64,000 bases of DNA from Burkholderiales bacterium PBB1 (lineage in GTDB: Bacteria > Pseudomonadota > Gammaproteobacteria > Burkholderiales > Burkholderiaceae_C): NCBI GenBank assembly GCA_002255905.1, contig NKIN01000001.1, positions 496,001 to 560,000 on the forward strand, read 5' to 3'. Both the position numbers and the translations under genes were made by a program. Within the stretch, counting starts at the first letter, position 1. Each line of letters begins with the position of its first letter. Shown one piece after another: positions 35,204 to 44,141 of this stretch. The notes under the pieces were generated by a model that worked only from the letters and a program-made list of their open reading frames with translations, did not search any database and was not told where the DNA came from.

Positions 35204-37614
35204 TCGGCCTGCTGGAGGGGCTTCAGTCCTGGTTGCAGCACACGCTCGTACACACCCTCGACCTGGCGCGCATGAGCTTCAACACCGAAGGTGGCCAATG
35301 CCTTGGCACGCGCGTTCTGGCCAAGGCGGCGAGCCAGGTCAGGTTCGTCATGCAACCTTCGTATCTTGGCGGCCAGATCATCCGCATCGCCTGCCTTGAA
35401 AAGCAGTCCGGTCTGATCGTCCTCGATCATCTCGAGAGCGCCACCGTGGTCCGGCGCGACGATCGCTCGCGCCATCGTCATCGCCTCGATGATCATCGTG
35501 CCCAGCGGCTCGGGTGATGTGGATGCCGAGAGGACAACGTCCAACCCGTTGTACACGCTGTCCATATCACCAACATGGCCGGTAAAGACAACCCTGCCGT
35601 TGAGTTTCGATCGCTCGATGCGCTGCTTCAGTTCCGCTTCAAAATACAGGCACTCGTCAGGAGTCCCGCCGACGATGGCGAAGCGTGCAAGCGGCAGTTC
35701 ATCGACGAGCCTCTCCGCGGCATCGAGGAACAACCGCTGGCCTTTCCACGGAATCAGCAAGCCCACCAATCCGATGAGAAAGGTGTTCTGGTTCGCGCCA
35801 CATCGCAGTCTGAACGCGGCACTGTCGGCTCCCGTATTCAGATTCTCGAGCTCGATACCGTCGTAGATGTAGGTTCGCCTTGAGTCGGCCACACCTAGCG
35901 AACCGATGCTCTCCGATACCCACCGCGAGACCGCGACGAAATAGTCTGGTAGGCGAAAGAGTGAATGCATCAGCATCGAACCTTGCTGATCTCCTCGCAC
36001 GTGTGCAACCACGGGCACACGCATAAGCTTCCCAGCCAATACCGCAGCTCGATTGCACAGCGGTTCGTTGTTGACATGGATGACGTGAGGACGGAAGCGC
36101 AGCACTGTCCAGAGGGTCTGAAGGAATGAAGGCAGGAAGTTGAAAACGTCGTCCGTCCTCGCCAGCACCTGATTTGCGACCCAGCGCAGGCCTGGAATCC
36201 GGTCGGGCCAGTGGCTCGCAAGCAGGCTCCGCTTCATCGAGACCACATCTACCCGGCGATCGGGAATCTGCTTCCATCGGGCTTCATGAGCGATTTCCTG
36301 GTACGTCGCGCCTCCCTGCCCGGTGACGACCATCGGTTCGAATCGCGTTCGGTCCAGGTTTCTCACCAGATGGCGCAGGCAGATGATGGCGCCACCGTAG
36401 CCGATGCCGTTCTCGACGTAGAGGACTCGCTTGCGTTCGGTTGTTACTTCCGCATAGAGACTGGCGTAGGCGTCCGCCACCGTCTTGATGTCGTATTGCT
36501 CCAATGCGATTTTTCGCCCCAGCTCACCCATGACTCGACCTGCGGGCGAGATGCAGTGCTGTACAGCACGGCCGAGACCGGCAACATCGCCTTGCGCATA
36601 GCTGAGACCTGTGCGCCCCTCGACGATCAGCTCCCTCGTGCCACTGGCCTGCGCCGCCACACAAGGCAGGCCGCAGGCCATCGCCTCAAGCACGACGTTG
36701 GGCAATCCTTCCTTCACCGAGGGCAGGACAAGCACGTTTGCACACTGATAGTAGTTCTCTGCGTTGGCATTGAACTCGTGCAGCGCGAAGTGGGCCGGAT
36801 GCTGGCGTGCCAGTTCGCGCAGATGGTGCAGAAGTTCTCCGTCTTGATCCTCCCGAGCCTGCGGTCCCGTGGCCAGCAACAAGGCGTCAGTGCCAAATCC
36901 CGCATTGGCGATCCATTGCTCTGCCAACCAGCGGATGTTCTTGCGTTGGTCAAGCACACCCAGGTACAGGGCAATCGGCCTGCCAAGAGGTAATTTCAGT
37001 CTGCACCTCAAGGCCTCGACTTGAGATTCGGACACTGGACAGAAGCGTTTTGTATCGACGCCATTGGGCAGCCGATGGATTCGCTGGCGCTCGATGTTGC
37101 CCTGTTCGAACTCTGCTGCCAGGTCGGCGCTGATTGCCACGCACGCATCAGCCTGGCGCAGCATGGCCTTGTGCAATGTGCCGACCCAGGGTTGGTCGAA
37201 GTCCTGCATGTCGTCAACTGCCAGACTGGCCTTGACTACTGATTTCAATCCCAGGGCACGCGCCAAGGGGCCGACGAAAGCGTTGGTGAAATAGGCGCCG
37301 TGACTGTGCAGGATGTCGAAGTCGCGGCGTCGCTTCCAGACGAAGCAGGACAGGTTGAACCACAACCGGAATTCTCGGTGCTTGCGCATTCGGCCGGGTT
37401 GCAAGCGCCGCACCGTAAAGCCGTCGATGATTGCCATGTCAGGGAGTCCTGGCCAGCGGTTCGTCACGAACTCCACATGGTGCCCACGACTGCGCAACTG
37501 GCGCGCCAAAGTGAGCGCCTGCAGAGCCGCCCCGCTGAACTCCGGCGAGAAATATGCCGTGTACATCAGGATACGGCGCGGAGCGATGCTGCGATCAATC
37601 ATGGACGGATTCAT
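35200..37614 (-). CDS. Tandem GT4-GT4 glycosyltransferase fusion
   Basis: An 804-residue protein holding two complete GT-B glycosyltransferases. The first (about residues 15-395) begins RRILMYTAYFSPEFSGAALQ and has YLGVLDQRKNIRWLAEQ and EGLPNVVLEAMACGLPCVAAQ. The second (about 400-800) begins KRVLYVENGIGYGGAIICL, followed by LIGLVGLLIPWKGQRLFLDAAERL and SPEPLGTMIIEAMTMARAIVAP. Both donor-site E-x7-E-type regions look intact, so the protein may add two successive sugars. I chose the ATG at 37614 (a GAGG lies three bases upstream, rather close); an ATG at 37602 is possible. It overlaps the asparagine-synthase-like gene by about 20 bases. Confidence 0.88.
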   Translation of the reverse strand: MNPSMIDRSIAPRRILMYTAYFSPEFSGAALQALTLARQLRSRGHHVEFVTNRWPGLPDMAIIDGFTVRRLQPGRMRKHREFRLWFNLSCFVWKRRRDFDILHSHGAYFTNAFVGPLARALGLKSVVKASLAVDDMQDFDQPWVGTLHKAMLRQADACVAISADLAAEFEQGNIERQRIHRLPNGVDTKRFCPVSESQVEALRCRLKLPLGRPIALYLGVLDQRKNIRWLAEQWIANAGFGTDALLLATGPQAREDQDGELLHHLRELARQHPAHFALHEFNANAENYYQCANVLVLPSVKEGLPNVVLEAMACGLPCVAAQASGTRELIVEGRTGLSYAQGDVAGLGRAVQHCISPAGRVMGELGRKIALEQYDIKTVADAYASLYAEVTTERKRVLYVENGIGYGGAIICLRHLVRNLDRTRFEPMVVTGQGGATYQEIAHEARWKQIPDRRVDVVSMKRSLLASHWPDRIPGLRWVANQVLARTDDVFNFLPSFLQTLWTVLRFRPHVIHVNNEPLCNRAAVLAGKLMRVPVVAHVRGDQQGSMLMHSLFRLPDYFVAVSRWVSESIGSLGVADSRRTYIYDGIELENLNTGADSAAFRLRCGANQNTFLIGLVGLLIPWKGQRLFLDAAERLVDELPLARFAIVGGTPDECLYFEAELKQRIERSKLNGRVVFTGHVGDMDSVYNGLDVVLSASTSPEPLGTMIIEAMTMARAIVAPDHGGALEMIEDDQTGLLFKAGDADDLAAKIRRLHDEPDLARRLGQNARAKALATFGVEAHARQVEGVYERVLQPGLKPLQQAE

Positions 37615-39361
37615 GAGCCTCGAGCCAGGCGGCCAGCGCAACCAACAACCACACGCGGAAGGTCACCGATCGGTCACCGGCGACGAGCCGGTGCAGGTAG
37701 GCCAGCGAAGCATCGGCCTTGACATAAGGATTGTGCTGCCATCGGTTCGACTCCAGGTGCTGGCGCGCCACTCGGAAATCGCTGTCTGCGAGGAATTTGC
37801 CCAGTGGAAAGTCGAAGCCATGCTTCGGCAGATCCCATAAATCGCGCGGAACGTACTTCCCCAGCAGCGAACGCAGCACTCGCTTCGGCCGTGTCGGCGT
37901 GTGACGGTGGCTGACCGGCAGTGCGCTCACAAACGGAGCCACCTCGGCGCTCCAGAACGGGAACCTCAAGTCCGCGCCGGACGCGATCATCGCCTGGGGC
38001 AGGCGATCACACGGCATGGCGTTGAGCAGGGCACGCCCGATATCGGCATGAGATCGCCAACGGTGGCTCTCGAACGTGCGGAAGAAGAGCGTATCGGCGA
38101 AAGAGACGGGATCATCAGTGAGCGCCTCGATTTCCGTGCGTCCGAAGCCATTCCATCGAATCAAGAGTTCCGCCGGGTGTTCGAACTCGGCCATGACCGC
38201 AAAGCGTGCCAGCCGGGGGTGCCGCCTCAGCGCCCCGGCGATGACCGCGCGCACTGCGCGCGGTGCCAGTGCCACGTAGCGCGTGGCGAGCCTGGCATGC
38301 CGAGGTGGCATCAGGCCCACGATCTCGTCGGCGCCCGTGCCGTCCAGCACAGCATCGTAGTGAGACCCGCAGTGATCGAGCGCGAGCAGCGTGGGCACAG
38401 TGGCCGGGTCGGCCATCGGCTGGGTCATGTCACGCGCGAGACGTTCGAATGCCGAGGCGTATTGGCCCTGGCTGAAGCGCAGCACCTCATGGCGGATTCC
38501 CAGATGCCGGGCAACCGCCTGTGCAACGGGGGTCTCGTCGTGCTCTGTGCCATCGAATCCAATGGTCACGGCCGTCACGTCAGGACGGAACTTCGCGGCC
38601 AACGCGCACAGCAGCGACGAGTCGATACCTCCGCTGAGGAACACGGCAGGGCGCTGAGCGCCCTGCAGCCGGGCGGTCACGCTTTGCTGGAGGCGTGCGT
38701 CGAGTGCGTCCACTGCGTCGTCGAGGCTGAGGCGAGAGATGTCGGGCCAAGGCCGGTCGGTGACCTGTGCTGCTCTGGCGCAGTCGCCGGACCACCGCAA
38801 GCAGTGGCCCGCTGGCAGGGCCACTGCCTGTTGCCAGATGGTGTGCGGGCCCGCGATGTCACCAAACCGGAGGTACTCGTGCAGAGCGCGTGGTGCGAGA
38901 CGGCGAGGGGTGCCGGTCATCTGCATCAGCGCTTCCAACTCGGTGGAGAAGCTCAGGCGACCTGTTGCCGGACCCTGAAAGTAGAGATCGACGAGGCCCG
39001 ACACATCACGGTAAAGGACCAATTCGGAGTCATCGAAGATCGCGACGGCGCACACACCATCGATTCGCGGGAAGACGCCTGCGCCCCACTTGCGCCAGGC
39101 TGCGAGCAGCACGTCCTGCGTCGATGAGTCGGTCTGCAGGCCCAGAGCGGCAGCAATGGAAGCATGATTCTGGAACTCGCCGACATGATGAGCGAAGGCG
39201 GGCGGGGCGTCCGTCGCGTCCGGAGCCATGCCATGCACATCGCGGCCCGCGGTCGAATGACCGCGCCAGCCGGTCGTCGATGCACTACGCGCCCCCTGTG
39301 CCGATGCGGCGTCCGCGCGGGTCAACCAGCCAGAAAACCCGCTGCCTGCCTTGCGTCTCAT
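37595..39361 (-). CDS. Asparagine synthase-like protein lacking the glutaminase cysteine
   Basis: A 588-residue AsnB-type protein. The ATP pyrophosphatase domain is intact: SGGIDSS near residue 240 and LDGTGADEIVG near 345. The N-terminus should read Met-Cys-Gly-Phe-Ser-Gly-Trp-Leu, but here it reads MRRKAGSGFSGWL. Ser7 stands where the N-terminal nucleophile Cys2 should be, and six residues precede it. The AGC serine codon is one base from TGC. Glutamine-dependent ammonia release should therefore be lost; the enzyme could use free ammonia, another amine, or act as a ligase. Context suggests modification of a polysaccharide carboxylate (inference). Confidence 0.87.
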   Translation of the reverse strand: MRRKAGSGFSGWLTRADAASAQGARSASTTGWRGHSTAGRDVHGMAPDATDAPPAFAHHVGEFQNHASIAAALGLQTDSSTQDVLLAAWRKWGAGVFPRIDGVCAVAIFDDSELVLYRDVSGLVDLYFQGPATGRLSFSTELEALMQMTGTPRRLAPRALHEYLRFGDIAGPHTIWQQAVALPAGHCLRWSGDCARAAQVTDRPWPDISRLSLDDAVDALDARLQQSVTARLQGAQRPAVFLSGGIDSSLLCALAAKFRPDVTAVTIGFDGTEHDETPVAQAVARHLGIRHEVLRFSQGQYASAFERLARDMTQPMADPATVPTLLALDHCGSHYDAVLDGTGADEIVGLMPPRHARLATRYVALAPRAVRAVIAGALRRHPRLARFAVMAEFEHPAELLIRWNGFGRTEIEALTDDPVSFADTLFFRTFESHRWRSHADIGRALLNAMPCDRLPQAMIASGADLRFPFWSAEVAPFVSALPVSHRHTPTRPKRVLRSLLGKYVPRDLWDLPKHGFDFPLGKFLADSDFRVARQHLESNRWQHNPYVKADASLAYLHRLVAGDRSVTFRVWLLVALAAWLEAHESVHD

Positions 39362-39392
39362 CCGGGCCTGTGGGTGGCGAATGAGTGCCGCA

Positions 39393-39782
39393 TCAGCGCA
39401 TTGTCAGCAGGCGCGCGCGTTGCTGTGCCTCTAGCGCCTGCTTGCGATAGGGGGAACTGGCAGGCCAGCGATCGATGACGTACTGAAATTCCTTCACGGA
39501 ATGGTCCAGATTCTCGTTGCGCTTGCGCTTCTCAAATGTCGCCATGCCGCGGTTCAGAAAGAACAGACCAAAGCAGTAGTGGTGGAGGTGGAGAAACTGC
39601 TCATCACCGATCCGCTGTCGCCACATGCCTTTGGTCGCGTCGCTGCCGCGCAGGCGTGCCGAACACTCGGGCGGCAACTTGAGGAAATCGAGCTCATTCA
39701 TCAGGTGAGTCTGTGCACCGGCAATTCCCGTGGCGAGCAGGGCCAGCACGAAGATCGCACCCCGAATGGATCCCATGTTCAT
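39393..39782 (-). CDS. Small exported protein with TPR-like C-terminus, unknown function
   Basis: A 129-residue protein with a clear Sec signal peptide (MNMGSIRGAIFVLALLATGIAGAQ, likely cleaved after AGA). GGGAG lies about eight bases before the ATG at 39782. The mature part has a LPPECSARLRG segment, an aromatic/His-rich HLHHYCFGLFFLNRG helix and an EFQYVIDRWPASSPYRKQALEAQ helix that looks like a tetratricopeptide-type repeat. It lies between the asparagine-synthase-like gene and a GT2 gene in the same direction. A periplasmic scaffolding role is possible, but I do not recognise a family with known function. Confidence 0.7.
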   Translation of the reverse strand: MNMGSIRGAIFVLALLATGIAGAQTHLMNELDFLKLPPECSARLRGSDATKGMWRQRIGDEQFLHLHHYCFGLFFLNRGMATFEKRKRNENLDHSVKEFQYVIDRWPASSPYRKQALEAQQRARLLTMR

Positions 39783-39832
39783 GTCTTGTGCTCCCGATTG
39801 GCTGTCAAAGCGGTCTTCGCGCTAACGAAAAG

Positions 39833-40759
39833 TCACGGCTTGGTACGCGTCCGGTAGCCGACGAGCGTGCCCCACGCGAACGCTGCATTCATTGCCTGAC
39901 GCACCAAACCCGGCTGTCGGCGGACGGCCATCACCAAGGTTCTTGCGCAGTGCACAGCAAACTGTCGAAGCATAAAGGGCGGCACTCCGAGCAAGCTGCC
40001 CGGGTAGTCTGGCAACTCGTGAATTGCTCGCCGCAAACCTGCCTGGAAGTGAAGTTTCAGAAAGTAGCTGCGTCGCAGCCGCCAGGCATCAACCGAATGC
40101 AGCACCGCCATGTCCGGTCGGTAGCGCACGCGCGAGCTTCGGCCGAGCAGGGTGCGAAGCATGGCCAAGTCCTCGCCGCCCCCCAGTTGCTGGCCCTGCC
40201 GGTCGTAGCGGTGGTCGAAGCGAAGGGCTGCGTCGACACGAAACAGGCGCATGTCGTAGGCGATATTTGCGGTCCAGATCGGCGTTGAGTCGTCGACAAT
40301 CCACATTGGCTGGTTGCCGTGATTCACCTCGGCGAGGAAGCCGAGGAGGTTGTCTTCCAGCCATGGCGGGCGTACCAGTCCCGAGAAGTCCACCTCGACC
40401 CGTCCGCCCGCGCATTGCGCTCCTTCGTTCAGGATGGCGTCTGCGGCTGTAGCCAGGAGGCCCGGTTGCGGCAGTTCGTCGTCGTCAATGAAGACGAGCA
40501 CGTCGCTGCCCAGGGCCTCGGTGATCGCGCGGTTGCGCGCAGCAACGATGCCTTGCACGGGTTCGGTCACCCAGCGCAGCGGCACCCCAGGCAGTGCCGC
40601 GAGGTCGGCGAGCACTTCAGCCGTGTCGTCGCTGCTGTTGTTGTTGACCGCCAGTATCTCGAACGGTACCGGGCAGGTCTGGGTGCGCATCGCCGCCACC
40701 AGGCGGGGCAGGCGTGCGGCTCGGTTGAAGGTGCAGAACGCGAAGGTCAGGCTGGCCAT
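39833..40759 (-). CDS. GT2 family glycosyltransferase
   Basis: A 308-residue GT-A enzyme starting at the ATG at 40759 (MASLTFAFCTFNR); a start at 40774 would add five residues. Motifs are FEILAVNNNSSDDTAEVL, GIVAARNRAITEALGSDVLVFIDDDELP, with D-D-D-E as the metal site, and GGGEDLAMLRTLL, the E-D acceptor motif. The C-terminal half has a hydrophobic stretch (GVPPFMLRQFAVHCARTLVMAV) that may associate with the membrane. It is separated from the next GT2 gene by about 30 bases. Confidence 0.9.
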   Translation of the reverse strand: MASLTFAFCTFNRAARLPRLVAAMRTQTCPVPFEILAVNNNSSDDTAEVLADLAALPGVPLRWVTEPVQGIVAARNRAITEALGSDVLVFIDDDELPQPGLLATAADAILNEGAQCAGGRVEVDFSGLVRPPWLEDNLLGFLAEVNHGNQPMWIVDDSTPIWTANIAYDMRLFRVDAALRFDHRYDRQGQQLGGGEDLAMLRTLLGRSSRVRYRPDMAVLHSVDAWRLRRSYFLKLHFQAGLRRAIHELPDYPGSLLGVPPFMLRQFAVHCARTLVMAVRRQPGLVRQAMNAAFAWGTLVGYRTRTKP

Positions 40760-40790
40760 CGAATGCCGTGGCAAAGCCGTTCAGCGGTCT

Positions 40791-41732
40791 TCATGTCCGA
40801 TCCGCGCGATCGCGGCGCTCAATCAGCCGCCTGTGCCACGCTTGCGGCAGCCAGGAAGGAAGCATGTAGAGCCAGTCCTTGGCACTGCCGTAACCATGAG
40901 CCATGACCCGACGAAAAACAAGTCGCGCGACGAACAGGTCACGCTGCCAGTAGGCGCTGTAGCCGCGCTGCAGCAGTTCGCCAAAGGTCAACTCGCGAAC
41001 CCGTGTGGTGCCCAGCTTGCGGGCGACACTGGGGTGCGCGGCAAGGAATTTTTGCTGCGCCCGCAAGTGATTCAGCGCGATGCGGGCTTTGTTGCCAGTG
41101 ATTTGCACGCCACCGTGATGATGGTAGTAGGCCAGTACCCGCGGCACGCGCACGACACGATGGGCCGTGGCGAGCCGCAGCCACAAGTCGTAGTCCATGC
41201 ACGAACTCAGAGACTCGTCGAAACCTTTTGCTTCGTGGACGAGATCAGCGCGCACAAGCGCCGCGTGGATGGGCCACGGGCAAGCTCGCAGCATCGAACC
41301 GGTCTTGTCGCCCGTCTCGTAGTCGGGAGGCACGTAAGGGTCGTCCCGGCCTCCTCCGAGACCGATGTTCTGCCAGCCGCAGTAGGCGATGCCGGCCTCG
41401 GGAGCCTGCTGCAGGCTTTCCAGCAGTGCGGCAAGGAACTCCGGGTGCCAGGTGTCGTCGCTGTCGAGGAAGGCGATGTAATCGCCTCGGGCGCTGCCGA
41501 GCCCTCGATTGCGTGCCGCTGCCGCTCCGGCGTTGGGCTGCTGTATCGGCCGCACGCGCACGTCTTGTTGCGCCAACTGTTGCAGTCGATTCCAGGTGTC
41601 ATCGGTCGATCCATCGTCGACGGCGATCAGCTCCCAGTCGAGTTGGGTCTGAGCCAGGACGCTGCCCACGCTGCGATCCAGATGCTCCGACGCATTGAAG
41701 CAGGGCATGATGATCGTTACACAGGGGTTCAT
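40791..41732 (-). CDS. GT2 family glycosyltransferase
   Basis: A 313-residue GT-A glycosyltransferase: VTIIMPCFNASEHLDRSVGSV, AVDDGSTDDTWNRL, AGAAAARNRGLGSARGDYIAFLDSDDTW with the D-S-D-D site, and SCMDYDLWLRLATAHRV. The C-terminal helix region (AHGYGSAKDWLYMLPSWLPQAW) is typical of cell-surface polysaccharide GT2 proteins. It lies 16 bases from the class I methyltransferase stop on one side and upstream of another GT2 gene on the other, consistent with one transcription unit. Confidence 0.92.
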   Translation of the reverse strand: MNPCVTIIMPCFNASEHLDRSVGSVLAQTQLDWELIAVDDGSTDDTWNRLQQLAQQDVRVRPIQQPNAGAAAARNRGLGSARGDYIAFLDSDDTWHPEFLAALLESLQQAPEAGIAYCGWQNIGLGGGRDDPYVPPDYETGDKTGSMLRACPWPIHAALVRADLVHEAKGFDESLSSCMDYDLWLRLATAHRVVRVPRVLAYYHHHGGVQITGNKARIALNHLRAQQKFLAAHPSVARKLGTTRVRELTFGELLQRGYSAYWQRDLFVARLVFRRVMAHGYGSAKDWLYMLPSWLPQAWHRRLIERRDRADRT

Positions 41733-41748
41733 GGTGCCCTTGCGGCGT

Positions 41749-42624
41749 TCATTGGCGGGTCATCAGGCAGACCCCGTCGACCGTATCAACGTCATGGGTC
41801 TGCCAGCCAGGCAGCTGGCGCGTCCACAGTTTGACCATCTCCCTTTCCGTCTGGCGCTTTGCGTCATCGACGAAGATCCAGGCTTGGCTTGACAGGCATG
41901 AAGCAAGCATTGGCAGGGCTGGATAGCGGGCGGGACGCGACTGCTGCGGGGACTGAGGCGGACCGTCCACGACGAGCAGGTCGACCGCACCGCCGAGGGC
42001 GGCAAGGGCGGCGGGCGGTATGACATACCACTCGTACATCTGCCCTTCCAAGCTGCACTGGCCCAGAGGTGCGTCTATCACGGTCACGAATTCGTCTAGG
42101 CCAAGGAAACTGACTTGCCGCCGTGTGCGCTCAGCCCACTGCAGATCATGATCGAACGACACGATCTTGCCGCTGCCGAGTTTCTGCAGGACCTGGCCAA
42201 GCAGCAGCGTCGATACGCCGGAGCCCAACTCGACGATGGTACGAGGCCGACGCAACAATGCCTCGTGCACGAGCAGGGCCGCAGAGTCGCCAGTCAATGC
42301 CCAGCCGCCGCCCATCGGCAGCGGAATTTGCTGACAAAAGGGCTGCAGGCGAACCAACCCGTGAATGTCCGCCACGTCGCGCTGCAGGCGCTCGGTCTTG
42401 TCGCGCAGCGTTTGACTGCGGTTGTCGATCATGTCAGTGACCGATCGCTTGGTGTTGTGGAGAAGCGCGCCAAGAACCGCGCAGATCGAGGCAACTGGCC
42501 ACAAGAAAGAGGTGTTCGTGAAACCAGCCGCGATGCCGAGGGCGATCGCGCCGGCGCCCGCAGTGCCAGCAGCCATTGCCACCGTCAACGTATTGAGAAG
42601 AAGCTGTGGCATGCGCATGTTCAT
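41749..42624 (-). CDS. Membrane-anchored class I SAM-dependent methyltransferase
   Basis: A 291-residue protein. The frame is open upstream, but the ATG at 42624 lies just after the flippase stop and gives a sensible N-terminus with two hydrophobic spans (about residues 5-50), then a coiled-coil linker. The catalytic part has TIVELGSGVSTLLLGQVLQ, GKIVSFDHDLQWAE and VDLLVVDGPPQSP, which together match class I methyltransferases of the Methyltransf_24 type. An uncommon feature is the pair of N-terminal spans, which would tether the enzyme to the membrane beside the lipid-linked substrate. Confidence 0.85.
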   Translation of the reverse strand: MNMRMPQLLLNTLTVAMAAGTAGAGAIALGIAAGFTNTSFLWPVASICAVLGALLHNTKRSVTDMIDNRSQTLRDKTERLQRDVADIHGLVRLQPFCQQIPLPMGGGWALTGDSAALLVHEALLRRPRTIVELGSGVSTLLLGQVLQKLGSGKIVSFDHDLQWAERTRRQVSFLGLDEFVTVIDAPLGQCSLEGQMYEWYVIPPAALAALGGAVDLLVVDGPPQSPQQSRPARYPALPMLASCLSSQAWIFVDDAKRQTEREMVKLWTRQLPGWQTHDVDTVDGVCLMTRQ

Positions 42625-42640
42625 CGGGGTGTTCGGGCCT

Positions 42641-44110
42641 TCATACAGAGGGCTTGGCCACAGGGATGCGCAAGAGGCTGCGCCAGCGCACCTGTTCTGC
42701 GTGAAGCGCCGGCACGGGAGCGAACAGGAACAGCAAAGCATAGACGAGTGCGCCGAGTACGCCGAGCACGGCGACGTGCAGTAAGTCATGGGTTAGAACG
42801 CTCTGCGGCATCACATGCGAGCCAGCAGCCAGTGCGACGGCCAGCGCGGCATTCAGGCCGATGGCTGGCATGAGCGCGCTCAGACTGTCGCGCCAGCTGG
42901 TGCGCAGCGTTTGCAACGCGAGGCGAAACATCAGACCTGAACTGACGGCACTGACCGCCACGATGGCCCATGCGACGCCTGTGATCCCGTGCGGCAGCGC
43001 CAGCCACACGGCACCAGCCGTCAGCACCAGCGCAGCGGCCTGGATGCGAATCTCGGTGCCGAGACGGTTGTGCGAAGCTGCCACAGCGCCAGACATGTTT
43101 CCCAGCAGCCAGAGCGGCCATGCGAAGCTGAGCACGAACAGCGGGCCGGCCGCGGCAGTCCATTGCGGACCGTAAACGCCGCGCACCAGGGGCTCGGCCA
43201 GCCAGAACAGCCCGACATAGAAAGGCGTTGCATACAGTGCGACGAGCGCCAGACTGCGGTTGAAGAGATAACGGCACTTGTCGAGGTTGTCCTGCTCCGT
43301 TGACAGCGCACGGAAGAGCACCTGGTAGACCGAACCCGAAACGAAGAGGAAGGGCATGCGAGCCAGACTGTCACCTTTGTTGTACAGCCCCACGCTCTGG
43401 GGGCCCAGCGTCTGTGACAGGATGAAGGTGCTCACACGTGTGCGCAGGTAATCGACAAGGTCGTTGCCGGCAACAAGTGCGCCATAGCGGGCAAGCTCTC
43501 TGGCGCGCGAAAACTGGAAAGAAAGCCCTGGGCGCCAGCCGGTCAGATAAATCAGGATGGCGCTCTGCGCGACCGAGCCCACGATGCCGCCCCAAACCAG
43601 GCTCCAGACGCCATACCCCAGCCAGGCCATCGAGATGCTGGTGGCGCTGGAAACAAGCAAGCTGGCAATGCTGACCCCCGTTTGTGCCTTGAAGCGCATT
43701 GCGCGGTACAGCGAGCTGGCCGGCATGTTGATGAGCGGGCGGAAGATGAAGCTCAGCGCAGAAAGGCGCAGGAGGTCGGCGTAGAGGGGTTCGTCATACC
43801 AGCGCGCGAACCACGGCGCAGCGATGAAGAAGCCCGCGTAGATGGCGCAGCCGATCAGCAACTGCAACGTGAAAACGACGTCGAAGTCCGCACGCGATGC
43901 CTCTTTGGCACGCACGAGCGCCTGTCCCATGCCGCCGCCCGCGACAAAACCCACCAGGCCGGTGAAGACCTGGATCGTGAGAAGCATCCCGAAGACTTCC
44001 GGGGCAAGCAGACGCGCGAGGACGATCCCGAACGCGAAATTGAGCACCTGGTCGCTCATGCGGCCGGCAAAGGCCCATGCCACGCCGCGCCTGAACGAGA
44101 TGGCCATCAT
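42641..44110 (-). CDS. Oligosaccharide flippase (Wzx-like)
   Basis: A 489-residue polytopic protein with about 14 hydrophobic spans, of the polysaccharide synthase/MOP flippase superfamily. It begins MMAISFRRGVAWAFAGRMSDQVLNF, typical of Wzx, and contains GGGMGQALVRAKEAS, MRFKAQTGVSIASLLVSS and LYNKGDSLARMPFLFVSG. The frame is open to 44275, but the ATG at 44110 gives the family N-terminus. It should move lipid-linked repeat units across the inner membrane. It is the only flippase in the window, so the product of the core XrtA operon may also depend on it. Confidence 0.93.
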   Translation of the reverse strand: MMAISFRRGVAWAFAGRMSDQVLNFAFGIVLARLLAPEVFGMLLTIQVFTGLVGFVAGGGMGQALVRAKEASRADFDVVFTLQLLIGCAIYAGFFIAAPWFARWYDEPLYADLLRLSALSFIFRPLINMPASSLYRAMRFKAQTGVSIASLLVSSATSISMAWLGYGVWSLVWGGIVGSVAQSAILIYLTGWRPGLSFQFSRARELARYGALVAGNDLVDYLRTRVSTFILSQTLGPQSVGLYNKGDSLARMPFLFVSGSVYQVLFRALSTEQDNLDKCRYLFNRSLALVALYATPFYVGLFWLAEPLVRGVYGPQWTAAAGPLFVLSFAWPLWLLGNMSGAVAASHNRLGTEIRIQAAALVLTAGAVWLALPHGITGVAWAIVAVSAVSSGLMFRLALQTLRTSWRDSLSALMPAIGLNAALAVALAAGSHVMPQSVLTHDLLHVAVLGVLGALVYALLFLFAPVPALHAEQVRWRSLLRIPVAKPSV

Positions 44111-44141
44111 CCCGGGCCCTGCGCGGTAAGGATTGACGAAG

